Notes: generated by a model not told the origin, from the letters alone. Shown: positions 33,881 to 44,335, counted from the stretch's first letter. The stretch: 64,000 nt of DNA from an uncultured Flavobacteriaceae bacterium (GCA_937929935.1 CALFUL010000021.1:62001-126000); one strand, 5' to 3'. Program-made: numbers and translations.

Positions 33881-35173
33881 TTATTTCGCCATCAACTCCT
33901 CAATCTCTTCAACCTCTATTGGAATGTTCTTCATTAAGTTAAAAGGTGCGCCACTTTCTTGAATAACCACATCATCTTCAATACGTACACCCATTTTCTC
34001 TTCAGGTATATATATACCGGGTTCAACAGTAAAAACCATATTGGCTTTCATGGGTGTTTTTAGTTCGCCATAATCATGCGTATTCAAACCAATATGATGG
34101 CTAGTGCCATGCATGAAATATTTTTTATAAGCGGGCCAGTTGGGGTCTTCATTTTGTATATCTGCCTTGTCTAGAAGCCCTAACCCAAGTAATTCAGAAG
34201 TCATTATTTTACCGCATTCTTTATGATATTCAGCCCAAAGAGTTCCGGGTACTAATAATTTTGTCGCTTCGTTTTTTACATTCAAAACAGCATTGTAAAC
34301 AGCTTTTTGACGTGCTGTAAACTTTCCGTTAACAGGTATGGTTCTGGTTAAATCACTAGAATAGTTCGCATACTCTGCAGCCACATCCATCAAAATCATA
34401 TCGCCATTATGACATTGTTGATTGTTTTCGATATAATGAAGCACATTCGCATTATTTCCTGAAGCTATAATAGGTGTATAGGCAAAGCCTTTAGATCGAT
34501 TACGAACAAACTCGTGCAATAGTTCGGCTTCAATTTCATACTCCCAGACCCCTGGTTTTATAAAACTGAGTAAACGTCTAAAACCTTTTTCAGTAATATC
34601 ACAAGCGGTTTGCATGAGAGCGATTTCTTCAGCTTCTTTTACTCCTCTTATTTCTTGAAGAATTGGAAAACTTTTCGCCACACCATGCGCCGGAAATTTT
34701 TGCTTACATGCCATGATGAAACGGTCTTCACGCGTTTGTAATTCAACGGCCTGACGGTAGTGTTCATTGGTATTAAAGTAAATAGTTTCAGCTTCAGTCA
34801 TTAAATCAAAGAAAACTTTATCAAAATCTGAAAGCCAATAAATAGATTGAATTTCTGAAACTTCTGTTGCTTTTTCTTTTGATAATTTCTCGCCTTCCCA
34901 TACCGCAATGTGTTCATTTGTTTCACGCACAAAAAGAACCTCTCTGTGTTTGGCATCAATCGCATCAGGAAAAAGAACTAATATCGTTTCTTCTTGATCT
35001 GCACCACTCAAATAAAAGATATCACGATGCTGTTCAAATGGCAAGGTTGCATCAGCACTTATTGGGTAAATATCGTTTGAATTAAAAACCGCAATACTCT
35101 TTGGCTGCATTCTAGCCATGAATTTTTTTCGATTCTTTTTGAATAATTGACTGGATATTTGCTGATACTTCAT
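33881..35173 (-). CDS. pepP: Aminopeptidase P (Xaa-Pro aminopeptidase, M24B)
   Basis: 430 residues. It releases N-terminal residues preceding proline. The N-terminal AMP_N domain (~1-130) precedes a creatinase-fold catalytic domain with the two-metal ligands: D in LMDVAAEY, D in YSSDLTR, H in HGTSHHIGL, E in TVEPGIY and E in GVRIEDDVV. The in-frame extension upstream of the ATG 35171-35173 is hydrophobic and unlike the family, so it is not included. A -7 box at 35191-35198 supports this start. Confidence 0.95.
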   Translation of the reverse strand: MKYQQISSQLFKKNRKKFMARMQPKSIAVFNSNDIYPISADATLPFEQHRDIFYLSGADQEETILVLFPDAIDAKHREVLFVRETNEHIAVWEGEKLSKEKATEVSEIQSIYWLSDFDKVFFDLMTEAETIYFNTNEHYRQAVELQTREDRFIMACKQKFPAHGVAKSFPILQEIRGVKEAEEIALMQTACDITEKGFRRLLSFIKPGVWEYEIEAELLHEFVRNRSKGFAYTPIIASGNNANVLHYIENNQQCHNGDMILMDVAAEYANYSSDLTRTIPVNGKFTARQKAVYNAVLNVKNEATKLLVPGTLWAEYHKECGKIMTSELLGLGLLDKADIQNEDPNWPAYKKYFMHGTSHHIGLNTHDYGELKTPMKANMVFTVEPGIYIPEEKMGVRIEDDVVIQESGAPFNLMKNIPIEVEEIEELMAK

Positions 35174-35190
35174 TTTCAAATTGCTTTGTT

Positions 35191-35198
35191 CAAAAATA
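35191..35198 (-). promoter_or_regulatory. -7 box (TATTTTTG) of pepP
   Basis: TATTTTTG on the minus strand, 17 bp before the pepP ATG; no clear -33 TTG. Confidence 0.45.
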
Positions 35199-35258
35199 AG
35201 AAAAAGTGAATCCTTATTCGCTTCCTTTATCAAGAGAATCTTTATATTAAAGCCAAAA

Positions 35259-35281
35259 AAAGAGACCAAATTGGTCTCTTT
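35259..35281 (-). terminator. Leftward terminator of the Gly/Ala-rich protein gene
   Basis: AAAGAGACCAA (35259-35269) pairs with TTGGTCTCTTT (35271-35281). On the minus strand a run of seven T follows. It separates the small gene at 35304 from pepP. Confidence 0.85.
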
Positions 35282-35303
35282 AAAACATTAAATTTTAATT
35301 TAA

Positions 35304-35618
35304 TTATTTTGACATGGCATTTTTGATAGCACCTACAATGGCCATCACTGCACCGCCACCAACGCCACCGCTAGCAACACTACCTAAAATACTTGAAATG
35401 TCCATGCTGCCAGCTGCTTCTGCAGCCTCAGCTGCCCCATCAGCTCCTGCACCCATACCTAGCATGCCTAAAATCTGTCCTCCAATACCGCCACCTAAAA
35501 TTCCGGCAATACTGTTTCCCGCTGTTCCAAGAGAGAAATTCTTTAATAATTTTCCTGCTACGTTACCCCCTAAGGCACCCGTTACTAATTGAATAATCAA
35601 TGGCAAATACTCTTGCAT
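35304..35618 (-). CDS. Small Gly/Ala-rich protein with glycine-zipper segments
   Basis: 104 residues, low complexity. LVTGALGGNVAGKLL, AGILGGGIGGQILGMLGMGAGADG and SGGVGGGAVMAIVGAI form three glycine-rich hydrophobic stretches that could insert in or oligomerise on membranes. Similar short flavobacterial proteins are sometimes mis-named DNA methyltransferase; nothing here supports that. Function unknown. It has its own terminator and no operon partner. Confidence 0.65.
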   Translation of the reverse strand: MQEYLPLIIQLVTGALGGNVAGKLLKNFSLGTAGNSIAGILGGGIGGQILGMLGMGAGADGAAEAAEAAGSMDISSILGSVASGGVGGGAVMAIVGAIKNAMSK

Positions 35619-35809
35619 TTTCTTAAATTTTGTTGGTTATATAACATTAAATAAACGAAATTTTAAATACATAAGCAATTATTAAAAACAATTTTTGCCC
35701 TATTTCTATATACTTTCTCTAGATATTTTATTAAAATTCTTTATTGAATTACTATTTTGAAAAAATTAAGCAACTTTTCTTACCTTTCAATACTTATCAA
35801 AAAATCATT

Positions 35810-38659
35810 ATGAAATTTAAAATAGTTTTACTTCACGTACTCCTTTCTGGTTTTTGTTTCGCTCAAACAAATACCCTATCAACAGAAAATATCAGCGCTT
35901 CACTTGTTTTGAAAAAGAACATGGAAAACAACTCTCGAGTTAAAAGTGTTTTATTCGAAAATATTGGCCCTACAATCATGAGCGGCCGAGTTGTTGATGT
36001 TGATGTCAACCCAGAAAATACTACTGAATTTTATGTAGGATATGCTTCTGGCGGACTTTGGTACACCAATAATAATGGCACATCATTTACACCTGTTTTA
36101 GACACTTCAGATACACAAAATGTGGGTGAAGTGGCTGTTGATTGGCAAACCGGAATAATTTGGGTAGGTACCGGAGAAAACAATTCTTCAAGGTCTTCTT
36201 ATGCAGGAATTGGCCTTTTAAAATCAACTGATAAGGGTAAGACATGGCAAAACATGGGATTACCAGATTCTCATCACATAGGCGCTATAGTAATAAACCC
36301 CAATAACCCTGAAGAAGTTGTAGTTGGTTCAACCGGGCATCTTTATACAAAAAATGAAGAGCGTGGTATTTTTAAAACCACAAATGGTGGTGAATCTTGG
36401 ACCAAAACTTTATATGTTACTGATGATGCCGGCATTATTGACCTTGTACATGCTCCCAACAATTTCAACATCATGTATGCAGCTTCATGGCAAAAAGATA
36501 GAAAAGCATGGAATTTTGATGGTAGCGGTAGCGCCTCAGGAATTTATAAAAGTACAGACGCTGGCGCAACCTGGAAAAAAGTTTCTACCATTGAAAGTGG
36601 CTTTCCAACCGGAGATGGTGTTGGCCGTATTGGACTTGCGGTATACGACGAAAAAACTGTTTACGCCGTTCACGATAATCAATTCAGAAGACCAAATCTA
36701 GATGCGGTTAAAAAGAAAACTTTGGGTTTAACCAAAGAAGATTTTAAAACTATGAGTGCGGCAGATTTTCTCAAGTTAGATGATAAAAAATTAAACGCCT
36801 TTCTTAAAACAAACAACTTTCAAGAAAAATATCGTGCTGAGAATGTAAAACAAATGTTACGCAGTGGTTCGATTCAACCAATTGATTTGGCCAAATACCT
36901 TGAAAATGCAAATTCAATGCTTTTTGACACCCCAGTGATAGGTGCAGAGGTCTATCGAAGCAATGATGGCGGTGTCAGCTGGAAAAAACAAAATGACAAC
37001 TATATTGAAGATTTGTATTATAGCTACGGTTACTATTTTGGCGAAATACGTGTGGATCCAAATAATGCTGACAAAATTTATTTAGAGGGCGTGCCCATTA
37101 TCAAATCTGAAGATGCTGGTAAAAGTTATGTTTCAATCAACGGCGACAATGTGCATTCAGATCATCAAGCCTTATGGGTCAACCCAAAAAGACCAGGCCA
37201 TTTATTAAATGGTAATGATGGCGGACTCAATATGACCTATGATGATGGAAAAAGTTGGACAAAATTAAATTCAGCATCAGTGGGTCAGTTTTATGCCATT
37301 AATGTTGACAACCAAAAGCCTTACCATGTTTATGGTGGTTTACAAGACAATGGGGTTTGGAAAGGACCTCATAACGCTAAATCAAATTCACGCTGGCATT
37401 CAACAGGTCAAAACCCATGGCAATCAATTATGGGTGGCGATGGTATGCAAGTTGAAATTGATAGTCGAAATCATAATATAGTTTACACTGGTTTTCAATT
37501 CGGAAATTATTATCGTCTTGATACTAAAGCTAAAAAAACAACCTACATTCAACCTAAACATCAATTGGGTGAAGAGCCTTATCGTTTTAACTGGCAAACT
37601 CCTATTTTACTCTCATCACACAATCAAGATATTTTATATTTAGGTGGAAACAAATTACATCGGTCATTGAATAAAGGCGATGATTGGGAAGCTATATCGC
37701 CTGATTTAACAAAAGGAGGCAAAAAAGGAAATGTCGCGTATGGTACCCTAACCACAATTTCAGAATCACCTTTTAAATTCGGACTTATTTACACCGGCAG
37801 TGATGACGGCCTAGTTCAAATTTCAAAAAATGGAGGCGGTAGCTGGGCGAACATTTCTGATACTTTTCCTGAAAATTTATGGGTTAGTCGCGTACAAGCT
37901 TCTAAACACAAAAAAGAAAGAGTCTATGCCAGCTTAAACGGTTATCGCAATGATAATTTTAGTCCGTATGTTTTTAAAAGTGATGATTTTGGTAAAACAT
38001 GGACAAGCATTTCAGAAGGTATTCCGGCATCACCAGTAAACGTGATTCTTGAAGACCCTGAAAACCAAAATATTTTATATGTGGGTACCGATAACGGGCT
38101 TTATATTTCTTTTAATCAAGGAACTTCTTGGGAAGCTTTTCAAAACGGCATACCCAATGTTGCCATTCATGATTTAGTCATTCAAAAAGATGCGAAACAT
38201 CTTTTGGTTGGCACCCATGGCAGAAGTATTTACAAAGCTGATATTTCAACCATTCAAAAAATGAATGATGACCTATTTAAAAAAGAACTTCATTTGTTTG
38301 CTGTGAAAAACTTGAAACATTCTTCAAGATGGGGTAATTCTTTTAGTACATGGCGCAAAGCACAAACTCCAGGTCTTGATATTAATTTTTACACTTCAAA
38401 AGCAACTGAAGTTATAGCGCAAATAAAAACTGAAGAGGGTATTGTTGTTAGTGATGTAGCGCTTAGTGCTATGAAAGGTTTAAACGTATTATCTTTTGAC
38501 GTAGCCTTTTCAAAAGCAGGTAAATCAGCGTACTTGAAAAAACACAAAACTGAGCTCAAAGAAGCCAAAAACGGTAAAACCTATTTGCCAAAAGGAAACT
38601 ATAGTATCGAATTAAACGCGAACGGAAAAAAAGAAAACACAACATTTGTTCTTGAATAG
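35810..38659 (+). CDS. Exported VPS10/sortilin-like BNR (Asp-box) multi-propeller protein
   Basis: 949 residues with a signal peptide (FKIVLLHVLLSGFCFAQ). At least ten Asp-box/BNR-type repeats of the form S-x-D-x-G-x-(T/S)-W are spread along the chain (for example STDKGKTWQNM, TTNGGESWTK, STDAGATWKK, SNDGGVSWKK, YDDGKSWTK, SKNGGGSWAN, KSDDFGKTWTS, SFNQGTSWEA). These predict two stacked propellers like those of xyloglucanase/VPS10 proteins. A ~70-residue helical insert interrupts blades near 300-390 and a C-terminal beta domain follows. Periplasmic or surface location; substrate unknown. The ATG at 35810 starts the signal peptide. Confidence 0.85.
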   Translation: MKFKIVLLHVLLSGFCFAQTNTLSTENISASLVLKKNMENNSRVKSVLFENIGPTIMSGRVVDVDVNPENTTEFYVGYASGGLWYTNNNGTSFTPVLDTSDTQNVGEVAVDWQTGIIWVGTGENNSSRSSYAGIGLLKSTDKGKTWQNMGLPDSHHIGAIVINPNNPEEVVVGSTGHLYTKNEERGIFKTTNGGESWTKTLYVTDDAGIIDLVHAPNNFNIMYAASWQKDRKAWNFDGSGSASGIYKSTDAGATWKKVSTIESGFPTGDGVGRIGLAVYDEKTVYAVHDNQFRRPNLDAVKKKTLGLTKEDFKTMSAADFLKLDDKKLNAFLKTNNFQEKYRAENVKQMLRSGSIQPIDLAKYLENANSMLFDTPVIGAEVYRSNDGGVSWKKQNDNYIEDLYYSYGYYFGEIRVDPNNADKIYLEGVPIIKSEDAGKSYVSINGDNVHSDHQALWVNPKRPGHLLNGNDGGLNMTYDDGKSWTKLNSASVGQFYAINVDNQKPYHVYGGLQDNGVWKGPHNAKSNSRWHSTGQNPWQSIMGGDGMQVEIDSRNHNIVYTGFQFGNYYRLDTKAKKTTYIQPKHQLGEEPYRFNWQTPILLSSHNQDILYLGGNKLHRSLNKGDDWEAISPDLTKGGKKGNVAYGTLTTISESPFKFGLIYTGSDDGLVQISKNGGGSWANISDTFPENLWVSRVQASKHKKERVYASLNGYRNDNFSPYVFKSDDFGKTWTSISEGIPASPVNVILEDPENQNILYVGTDNGLYISFNQGTSWEAFQNGIPNVAIHDLVIQKDAKHLLVGTHGRSIYKADISTIQKMNDDLFKKELHLFAVKNLKHSSRWGNSFSTWRKAQTPGLDINFYTSKATEVIAQIKTEEGIVVSDVALSAMKGLNVLSFDVAFSKAGKSAYLKKHKTELKEAKNGKTYLPKGNYSIELNANGKKENTTFVLE

Positions 38660-38661
38660 AA

Positions 38662-39144
38662 ATGCAAGTCCGTATTGAAATCTTACCCCAAAAGAAATTG
38701 ATTGCAAAGTCAATTAGAATGTCATTGATTGAGAATAAAACCTATGAGCTTTGGAGTAATTTTATGATGCAAAAATCAGCGATTAAAAATACTGTTGGCA
38801 CTGATTTATATTCGATTCAAGTGTATGATGATTTACACTATTTTAAAAACTTCAACCCAAGTACTGAATTCACAAAATGGGCTGCGATAGAAGTTGAAAA
38901 TCATAATAACATACCAAATGGTTTCTTGTCGTTTAGAATAATTGGTGGCTTGTACGCGATTTTTATTCACAAAGGGTTTTCAAGTGATTTTCCAAAAACC
39001 ATGAGCTTTATTATGAGTCAGTGGTTGCCAAATTCAGACTACACTATAGATGACAGACCTCATTTTGAATTGTTGGGCGAGAAGTATAAAAAAAATAGCT
39101 CTGATTCAGAAGAAGAAATATGGATTCCGATCAAAAAGAAGTAA
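38662..39144 (+). CDS. GyrI-like/AraC effector-binding-fold small-molecule-binding protein
   Basis: 160 residues. The beginning (MQVRIEILPQKKLIAKSIRMSL) and the end (DYTIDDRPHFELLGEKYK...EEEIWIPIKKK) are the usual frame of the GyrI-like domain, with the catalytic-style glutamate at the PHFE position. No DNA-binding domain is attached. It begins two bases after the propeller gene ends, so the two are probably co-transcribed. Ligand unknown. Confidence 0.8.
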   Translation: MQVRIEILPQKKLIAKSIRMSLIENKTYELWSNFMMQKSAIKNTVGTDLYSIQVYDDLHYFKNFNPSTEFTKWAAIEVENHNNIPNGFLSFRIIGGLYAIFIHKGFSSDFPKTMSFIMSQWLPNSDYTIDDRPHFELLGEKYKKNSSDSEEEIWIPIKKK

Positions 39145-39164
39145 AAAGCTACTAAGATTTTCTT

Positions 39165-40136
39165 TTAATCTTGTTCGCCAACATGAAATAATGCCTCACC
39201 TTGATTAACTACTGCCTGATGATTAATACAAAAAACAACGCCGTCAAAAGGAGCTTTGATTTGTTTTGTACGTTTGCCGAATGTATCAGTGACAATACCC
39301 AAAACCTGTCCTTTTACTAGCTCGCTACCATTAGTGATTTTAGGAATAAACATCCCAGCGGTTGGTGCTCTAAGCCACCTGCGATTAGTTAAATGTGTTG
39401 TTTTTCTTTGATTTTTTGTTTTTAAATCAGCTTCAGGAGTCATCCCAAAATAATTTAAAACATTAGAAACACCTTTCATTCCTTCTAAAATAGCAAAGTC
39501 ATCAAACCGCATGCTTTCACCTGCTTCAAATACAACCGTTGGTTTATTCATTGAAAAAGCCGCATTGCGAAAAGATCCTTTGATTAATTTCGAGGAAAAA
39601 GTAATAGGGGCATTAAATACTTCAGCAAGTTTTGCACTTTGCGCATCTTCTTGGGTATATCGAATTTGCGGATAATTATTTCTTTGACCTCCGCCAGTAT
39701 GCAAATCAATTCCGAAATCAATTTGATGAATAATTTCATTGAGATAATGATAGGCCATTCTGCTTGCCATTGATCCTTTTTTGGTGCCCGGAAAACTTCG
39801 GTTTACATCTTTACCATCGGGTACGTCTCTTGAAAAGTGAATAAATCCAAAAATATTTAGAATAGGTACGGCGATTACGGCCCCCTTTTTTACATTGAAT
39901 TGTTTTTCAGACATCATCCGCCTCACAATTTCAATTCCGTTGATTTCATCACCATGCAAACCTGCTTGCACTAAGATTGTTGGCCCAGGTCTTTTAGAAT
40001 TAAAGACATAAACCGGAATATCAATTAAAGTACCTGTTGGTAATCTATCAATACTAATTTTAAGTAATTTCTCTTCACCTGGCGATACTGTTTTACCACC
40101 TATGATAATGTCTTTATTTTCTTCTACGACGTCCAT
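39165..40136 (-). CDS. Succinylglutamate desuccinylase/aspartoacylase-family metallo-carboxypeptidase
   Basis: 323 residues. Zinc site HGDE (AGLHGDEINGIE) with the later HTGGG (GIDLHTGGGQRN), and the catalytic glutamate in VVFEAGES; the C-terminal half is the lipoyl-like beta domain (RAPTAGMF...DTFG). The first ~60 residues before HGDE are the family's N-terminal strand region. The ATG at 40134-40136 overlaps the end of rimK by 23 bp. In-frame codons further upstream would lie wholly inside rimK, so they are not used. The rimK neighbourhood suggests hydrolysis of a RimK-made amide or glutamate tail, which is inference. Confidence 0.88.
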   Translation of the reverse strand: MDVVEENKDIIIGGKTVSPGEEKLLKISIDRLPTGTLIDIPVYVFNSKRPGPTILVQAGLHGDEINGIEIVRRMMSEKQFNVKKGAVIAVPILNIFGFIHFSRDVPDGKDVNRSFPGTKKGSMASRMAYHYLNEIIHQIDFGIDLHTGGGQRNNYPQIRYTQEDAQSAKLAEVFNAPITFSSKLIKGSFRNAAFSMNKPTVVFEAGESMRFDDFAILEGMKGVSNVLNYFGMTPEADLKTKNQRKTTHLTNRRWLRAPTAGMFIPKITNGSELVKGQVLGIVTDTFGKRTKQIKAPFDGVVFCINHQAVVNQGEALFHVGEQD

Positions 40137-41004
40137 TTCGCTCAACGTATAAAATGATTTCTTTAGCAATATTAACACCCGTTGCTCCTTCAATACCCTG
40201 TAAACCAGGCGACGCGTTAACCTCTACCAAAAGAGGTCCTTTTCTAGATCGAATTAAATCAACACCAGCTACCCCTAAACCTAAATGTTTAGTGGCTTCT
40301 AAAGCGATACGTTGCTCTTTTTTGGTGGGTTTAATTTCTTCTGTGCCACCACCTCTGTGCACGTTTGAACGAAATTCTCCGGCCTCGCTCGTTCGTTTCA
40401 TACTCGCCACAATTTTATTGCCTACCACAAAGATGCGTATATCTTCTCCGTTTGATTCTTCAATATATTCTTGTAACAAAACACTTGTATCCATTTTATA
40501 AAAGGTGTCGATTATTGATTTTGCTGACTTTTTAGTTTCTGCCAATATAACGCCCAAACCTTGAGTGCCCTCTTGAAGCTTAATAATTACAGGCGCTCCG
40601 CCTAAAATTTCAATTTGTTCTTTTATATTATCAGGGTTTATTGCAAACAAAGTTTCTGGTATAGGTATGCCCTTTCTTGACATTATTTGAAGTGTTCTGA
40701 TTTTATTTCTTGCCCTAGTAATACTCAATGAGCGGGCCGTACTAAAAATACCATTCATTTCAAATTGCTTAACAATAGCAGCTCCGTGACGGGTTACTTT
40801 GGTTCCGATTCTAGGAATAATTGCATCAAATTCATTAGTAATATTCTCACCGTAATAAAAAATTTGCGGTTTGTTTGCGCCCAATTTTACCACACACTTG
40901 GTGTGGTCAATTTGTTCAATTTTGTGTCCTAATTTCTCGGCCTCCTCTGCTATTCTTTTGGTAGAATAGACATTCATACTTACTGATAAAAGTCCGATAT
41001 TCAT
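40114..41004 (-). CDS. rimK: RimK-family ATP-grasp ligase (ribosomal protein S6--L-glutamate ligase type)
   Basis: 296 residues, the length of RimK. The ATP-grasp core is intact: PVIIKLQEGTQGLGVILAE (ATP lysine), LLQEYIEESNGEDIRIFVV and GLGVAGVDLIRS...LLVEVNASPGLQGIE (metal ligands). RimK adds glutamate residues to the C-terminus of S6. The neighbour-overlapping desuccinylase-like peptidase makes a modification/removal pair plausible. Substrate specificity is not provable from sequence; a peptide-ligase role on another protein remains possible. Confidence 0.92.
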   Translation of the reverse strand: MNIGLLSVSMNVYSTKRIAEEAEKLGHKIEQIDHTKCVVKLGANKPQIFYYGENITNEFDAIIPRIGTKVTRHGAAIVKQFEMNGIFSTARSLSITRARNKIRTLQIMSRKGIPIPETLFAINPDNIKEQIEILGGAPVIIKLQEGTQGLGVILAETKKSAKSIIDTFYKMDTSVLLQEYIEESNGEDIRIFVVGNKIVASMKRTSEAGEFRSNVHRGGGTEEIKPTKKEQRIALEATKHLGLGVAGVDLIRSRKGPLLVEVNASPGLQGIEGATGVNIAKEIILYVERNGRRRRK

Positions 41005-41205
41005 AACTAATCTTTAGTCGAAATTAATCTTAAATTTTTAAGAATAAAACAATCTTGACTAAAATGGTGTAAATAGTATTGAAAGGCTTCCTAGAAACCG
41101 ATTAAAAAACTACAATAAATTAGTATACCACAAAGACCTTAAATTAAACCTCATTGATTTCTTTTCTAGATTCCTTCCAAATAGTATACTAAACAGCTTC
41201 AAAGT

Positions 41206-41236
41206 TTGTTAGTAACTTGGTTACGCTGTATTTTTG
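41206..41236 (+). promoter_or_regulatory. sdh promoter (TTG-N20-TATTTTTG)
   Basis: -33 TTG at 41206-41208 (within TTTG), -7 box TATTTTTG at 41229-41236, 21 bp before the sdhC ATG. A good match to the Bacteroidota housekeeping consensus. The remainder of 41005-41205 shows only small AT palindromes (TAGTATACTA, CTTAAA..TTTAAG). Confidence 0.75.
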
Positions 41237-41257
41237 TAAAGCTAAATATCAAACTAA

Positions 41258-41929
41258 ATGAGTGCAATACTAAAATCTTCGCTTGCTCGAAAAGTAGTTA
41301 TGGCCCTTTCAGGCCTTTTCTTGGTTTTCTTTTTAGGCCAGCATTTCGTAATTAACCTAACTTCAGTTATAGCGCCAGACACCTTTAACTCTTGGTCACA
41401 TTTCATGGGGTACAACCCCATAGTACAGTATGCCCTTCAGCCTGTTTTAATTGCTGGAGTAATTATACACTTTGTAATGGGCTTCATTCTAGAACTTCAA
41501 AATCGAGCCGCAAGAGGTAGCGTTAGATATGCTAGCTATAAAGGAAGTGCTAATGCTTCTTGGATATCAAGAAACATGATTATTACTGGTCTCGTAATTT
41601 TGGCTTTCATAGGTTTGCACATGTATGATTTTTGGGCACATGAGATGTCTTATAAGTATATTGATGTAAAACCAGAAGATCCAACAAGATACTATGCTGA
41701 AACCGTTCATAAATTTGAGCCATTCTGGAGAGTTGTTCTTTATGTGATTTCTTTTGTGCTTTTGGCACTTCACTTATTACATGGTTTTGCAAGTTCGTTT
41801 CAAACTATGGGTATGAATAACAAATACTCATCAGCGATAAAAATATTTACTAAGGTGTATGCAATCTTGATTCCGGCTGGTTTCATTTTTATTGCATTAT
41901 GGCACCATTTTAACCAAATACAACACTAA
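41258..41929 (+). CDS. sdhC: Succinate dehydrogenase cytochrome b subunit (fused, diheme type)
   Basis: 223 residues with five hydrophobic helices, the single-subunit membrane anchor of type B succinate:quinone oxidoreductase (as in Wolinella FrdC and Bacillus SdhC). Histidines suitable as haem ligands lie in helices 1, 2, 3 and 5 ([34 protein letters not shown]). It transfers electrons from SdhB to menaquinone in the inner membrane. First gene of the sdh operon, two bases before sdhA. Confidence 0.95.
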   Translation: MSAILKSSLARKVVMALSGLFLVFFLGQHFVINLTSVIAPDTFNSWSHFMGYNPIVQYALQPVLIAGVIIHFVMGFILELQNRAARGSVRYASYKGSANASWISRNMIITGLVILAFIGLHMYDFWAHEMSYKYIDVKPEDPTRYYAETVHKFEPFWRVVLYVISFVLLALHLLHGFASSFQTMGMNNKYSSAIKIFTKVYAILIPAGFIFIALWHHFNQIQH

Positions 41930-41931
41930 GT

Positions 41932-43935
41932 ATGGGCGTATTGGATTCTAAAGTTCCTGCTGGGCCGTTGGCCAATAAATGGACAGATTATAAAAATCAT
42001 ATTAACCTTGTCAATCCGGCAAACAAGAGAAACATCGATATTATCGTTGTGGGTACTGGTTTAGCTGGTGGTGCTGCGGCTGCAACTTTAGCAGAGCTAG
42101 GGTATAATGTGAAAACATTTTGCTATCAAGATTCTCCGAGACGTGCGCATTCAATTGCTGCCCAAGGGGGAATTAATGCTGCAAAAAACTATCAAGGTGA
42201 TGGTGACAGTAACTACCGTCTTTTTTATGATACAGTAAAAGGTGGTGATTACCGTTCACGTGAAGCAAACGTGTATCGCTTAGCTGAAGTATCTGGCAAT
42301 ATCATTGATCAATGTGTTGCTCAAGGAGTTCCTTTTGCACGTGAATATGGCGGGCTTTTAGACAACCGTTCTTTTGGTGGAGTTTTAGTTTCTAGAACTT
42401 TCTACGCGAAAGGTCAAACAGGACAACAACTACTTTTAGGTGCATACTCAGCAATGAACCGTCAAATAAACCGTGGAAAAATTAAATCTCACAACCGTCA
42501 TGAAATGATGGATTTGGTAAAAGTAGACGGAAAAGCAAGAGGAATTATAGCACGTAACTTAGTGACCGGAGAGATCGAACGTCATTCAGCTCACGCAGTA
42601 GTATTAGCTACAGGTGGATATGGAAATGTATTTTTTCTTTCTACCAATGCGATGGGTAGTAACGTAATGGCAGCTTGGCGCGCTCATAGAAAAGGAGCTT
42701 TCTTCGCTAACCCATGTTACACACAAATACACCCAACGTGTATTCCTGTTTCTGGTGAACACCAATCGAAATTGACGTTGATGTCAGAGTCATTACGTAA
42801 TGATGGCCGTATTTGGGTTCCGAAAAGAAAAGAAGATTCTATAGCAATTCGCGAAGGGAAACTAAAACCGGGTCAGCTTAAAGAAGAAGATAGAGATTAC
42901 TACCTAGAACGAAGATACCCTGCTTTCGGAAACTTAGTACCACGTGATGTTGCTTCTAGAGCAGCAAAAGAAAGATGTGATGCTGGTTTCGGAGTTAACA
43001 AAACAGGTGAAGCTGTTTATTTAGATTTTGCTGCCGCTATCGAAAGATATGGTAACGAAAAAGCTTTGACTTCAGGAATTAAGAATCCGGATCAAGCTAC
43101 AATTACCCAACTAGGTAAAGATGTTGTTGAAGCGAAATACGGAAACCTTTTTCAGATGTATGAGAAGATCGTTGATGAGAATCCGTATGAAACGCCAATG
43201 ATGATTTATCCTGCGGTTCACTACACTATGGGCGGCCTTTGGGTTGATTACAATTTACAAACTACCATTGAAGGTTGCTACGCTGCTGGTGAAGCAAACT
43301 TTAGTGATCACGGTGCAAACAGATTAGGTGCTTCTGCACTGATGCAAGGTTTAGCTGACGGATATTTTGTGCTTCCTTATACTATCGGTGATTATCTTTC
43401 TAATGATATCCGTACAGGAACCATTCCAACAAATACTCCAGAATTTGATACCGCTGAAAACGAAGTCAAAGCTCGTTTAGAAAAGTTAATGTCTGGTAAA
43501 GGAGAGCATTCTGTAGATTACTACCATAAGAAATTAGGTAAAATCATGTGGAACAAATGTGGGATGAGCAGAAATGCAAAAGAATTACAAGAAGCCATTG
43601 ATGAGATTTCTGCTTTAAGAGCAGACTTCTGGGAGAATGTAAAAATACCAGGTAGTGCTAACGGCATAAACCAAGAACTAGAAAAAGCTGGTCGTGTTGC
43701 AGACTTTTTAGAATTAGGAGAATTGTTCGCTAAAGATGCATTGACAAGAAATGAATCTTGTGGTGGTCACTTTAGAGAAGAATACCAAACACCAGAAGGT
43801 GAAGCCATGAGAGATGATGAGAATTTCAAATTCGCTTCAGCTTGGGAATATAAAGGTGAACCTAAAGATGCTGTTCTTCACAAGGAGGAATTAGTGTATG
43901 AAAATATTGAGTTGAAAACACGTTCCTATAAATAG
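41932..43935 (+). CDS. sdhA: Succinate dehydrogenase flavoprotein subunit
   Basis: 667 residues. It oxidises succinate to fumarate with covalently bound FAD. FAD-binding [15 protein letters not shown] at the N-terminus, the covalent-flavin histidine in [17 protein letters not shown], and the substrate-site HPT (QIHPTCIP) plus [11 protein letters not shown] are present. The extended length is normal for the Bacteroidota/epsilon type. Its stop (43933-43935) lies directly against the left arm of the inserted four-helix-bundle unit. Confidence 0.97.
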   Translation: MGVLDSKVPAGPLANKWTDYKNHINLVNPANKRNIDIIVVGTGLAGGAAAATLAELGYNVKTFCYQDSPRRAHSIAAQGGINAAKNYQGDGDSNYRLFYDTVKGGDYRSREANVYRLAEVSGNIIDQCVAQGVPFAREYGGLLDNRSFGGVLVSRTFYAKGQTGQQLLLGAYSAMNRQINRGKIKSHNRHEMMDLVKVDGKARGIIARNLVTGEIERHSAHAVVLATGGYGNVFFLSTNAMGSNVMAAWRAHRKGAFFANPCYTQIHPTCIPVSGEHQSKLTLMSESLRNDGRIWVPKRKEDSIAIREGKLKPGQLKEEDRDYYLERRYPAFGNLVPRDVASRAAKERCDAGFGVNKTGEAVYLDFAAAIERYGNEKALTSGIKNPDQATITQLGKDVVEAKYGNLFQMYEKIVDENPYETPMMIYPAVHYTMGGLWVDYNLQTTIEGCYAAGEANFSDHGANRLGASALMQGLADGYFVLPYTIGDYLSNDIRTGTIPTNTPEFDTAENEVKARLEKLMSGKGEHSVDYYHKKLGKIMWNKCGMSRNAKELQEAIDEISALRADFWENVKIPGSANGINQELEKAGRVADFLELGELFAKDALTRNESCGGHFREEYQTPEGEAMRDDENFKFASAWEYKGEPKDAVLHKEELVYENIELKTRSYK

Positions 43936-43955
43936 GTTAATGGTAAAAAGTTAAT
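43932..43955. repeat. Left arm flanking the four-helix-bundle gene in sdh
   Basis: ATAGGTTAA + 8 nt (TGGTAAAA) + AGTTAAT. The reverse complement of 44331-44347 is ATAGGTTAA + G + AGTTAAT, so both blocks pair exactly and only the spacer length differs. The arm includes the sdhA stop codon. Confidence 0.6.
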
Positions 43956-43960
43956 CGTTA

Positions 43961-44335
43961 ATGGGTCAGGTAAAAACTTTTGAAGATTTAGAATGTTGGA
44001 AAAAAGGAACCTTACTCAGAAGAGAAATAGGTGAGTTAATTAAGACTTATCCTAGTCACGAGAAATTTGAATTAGTATCTCAAATGCGAAGAGCATCTAG
44101 ATCAATTACTCATAATATTGCAGAGGGATATGGGCGTTACCATTATCAGGAAAACGCTCAATTTTGTAGAATATCAAGAGGTTCGGCTTATGAAATATTA
44201 GATCAATTGATTGTAAGTCTAGATGAAAATTATATTAGTAACGAAAAATATGAAGCGTTAAAATCCTTAACTGCAGATTGTATCAAAATTTTAAATGGAT
44301 ACATCAATTACCTAATTAAAGCTAAGGCCAATTAA
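43961..44335 (+). CDS. Four-helix-bundle protein (23S rRNA intervening-sequence protein family)
   Basis: 124 residues, same family as the gene at 20581: KTFEDLECWKKGTLL, QMRRASRSITHNIAEGYGRYH and RGSAYEILDQLIVSLDENY are the signature regions. It sits between sdhA and sdhB, where most relatives have none, and is bracketed by complementary arms (43932-43955, 44331-44347). It shares only moderate identity with the suf copy, so the two are not a recent duplication. Function unknown; probable accessory to an RNA or retroelement-like insertion. Confidence 0.9.
   Translation: MGQVKTFEDLECWKKGTLLRREIGELIKTYPSHEKFELVSQMRRASRSITHNIAEGYGRYHYQENAQFCRISRGSAYEILDQLIVSLDENYISNEKYEALKSLTADCIKILNGYINYLIKAKAN

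Noticed and set aside
35314-35592. Pro/Ala-rich plus-strand frames
   Set aside because: They are antisense shadows of the Gly/Ala-rich gene at 35304-35618.
40154-40501. 115-codon plus-strand frame opposite rimK
   Set aside because: It is the antisense shadow of the ATP-grasp motifs of rimK.
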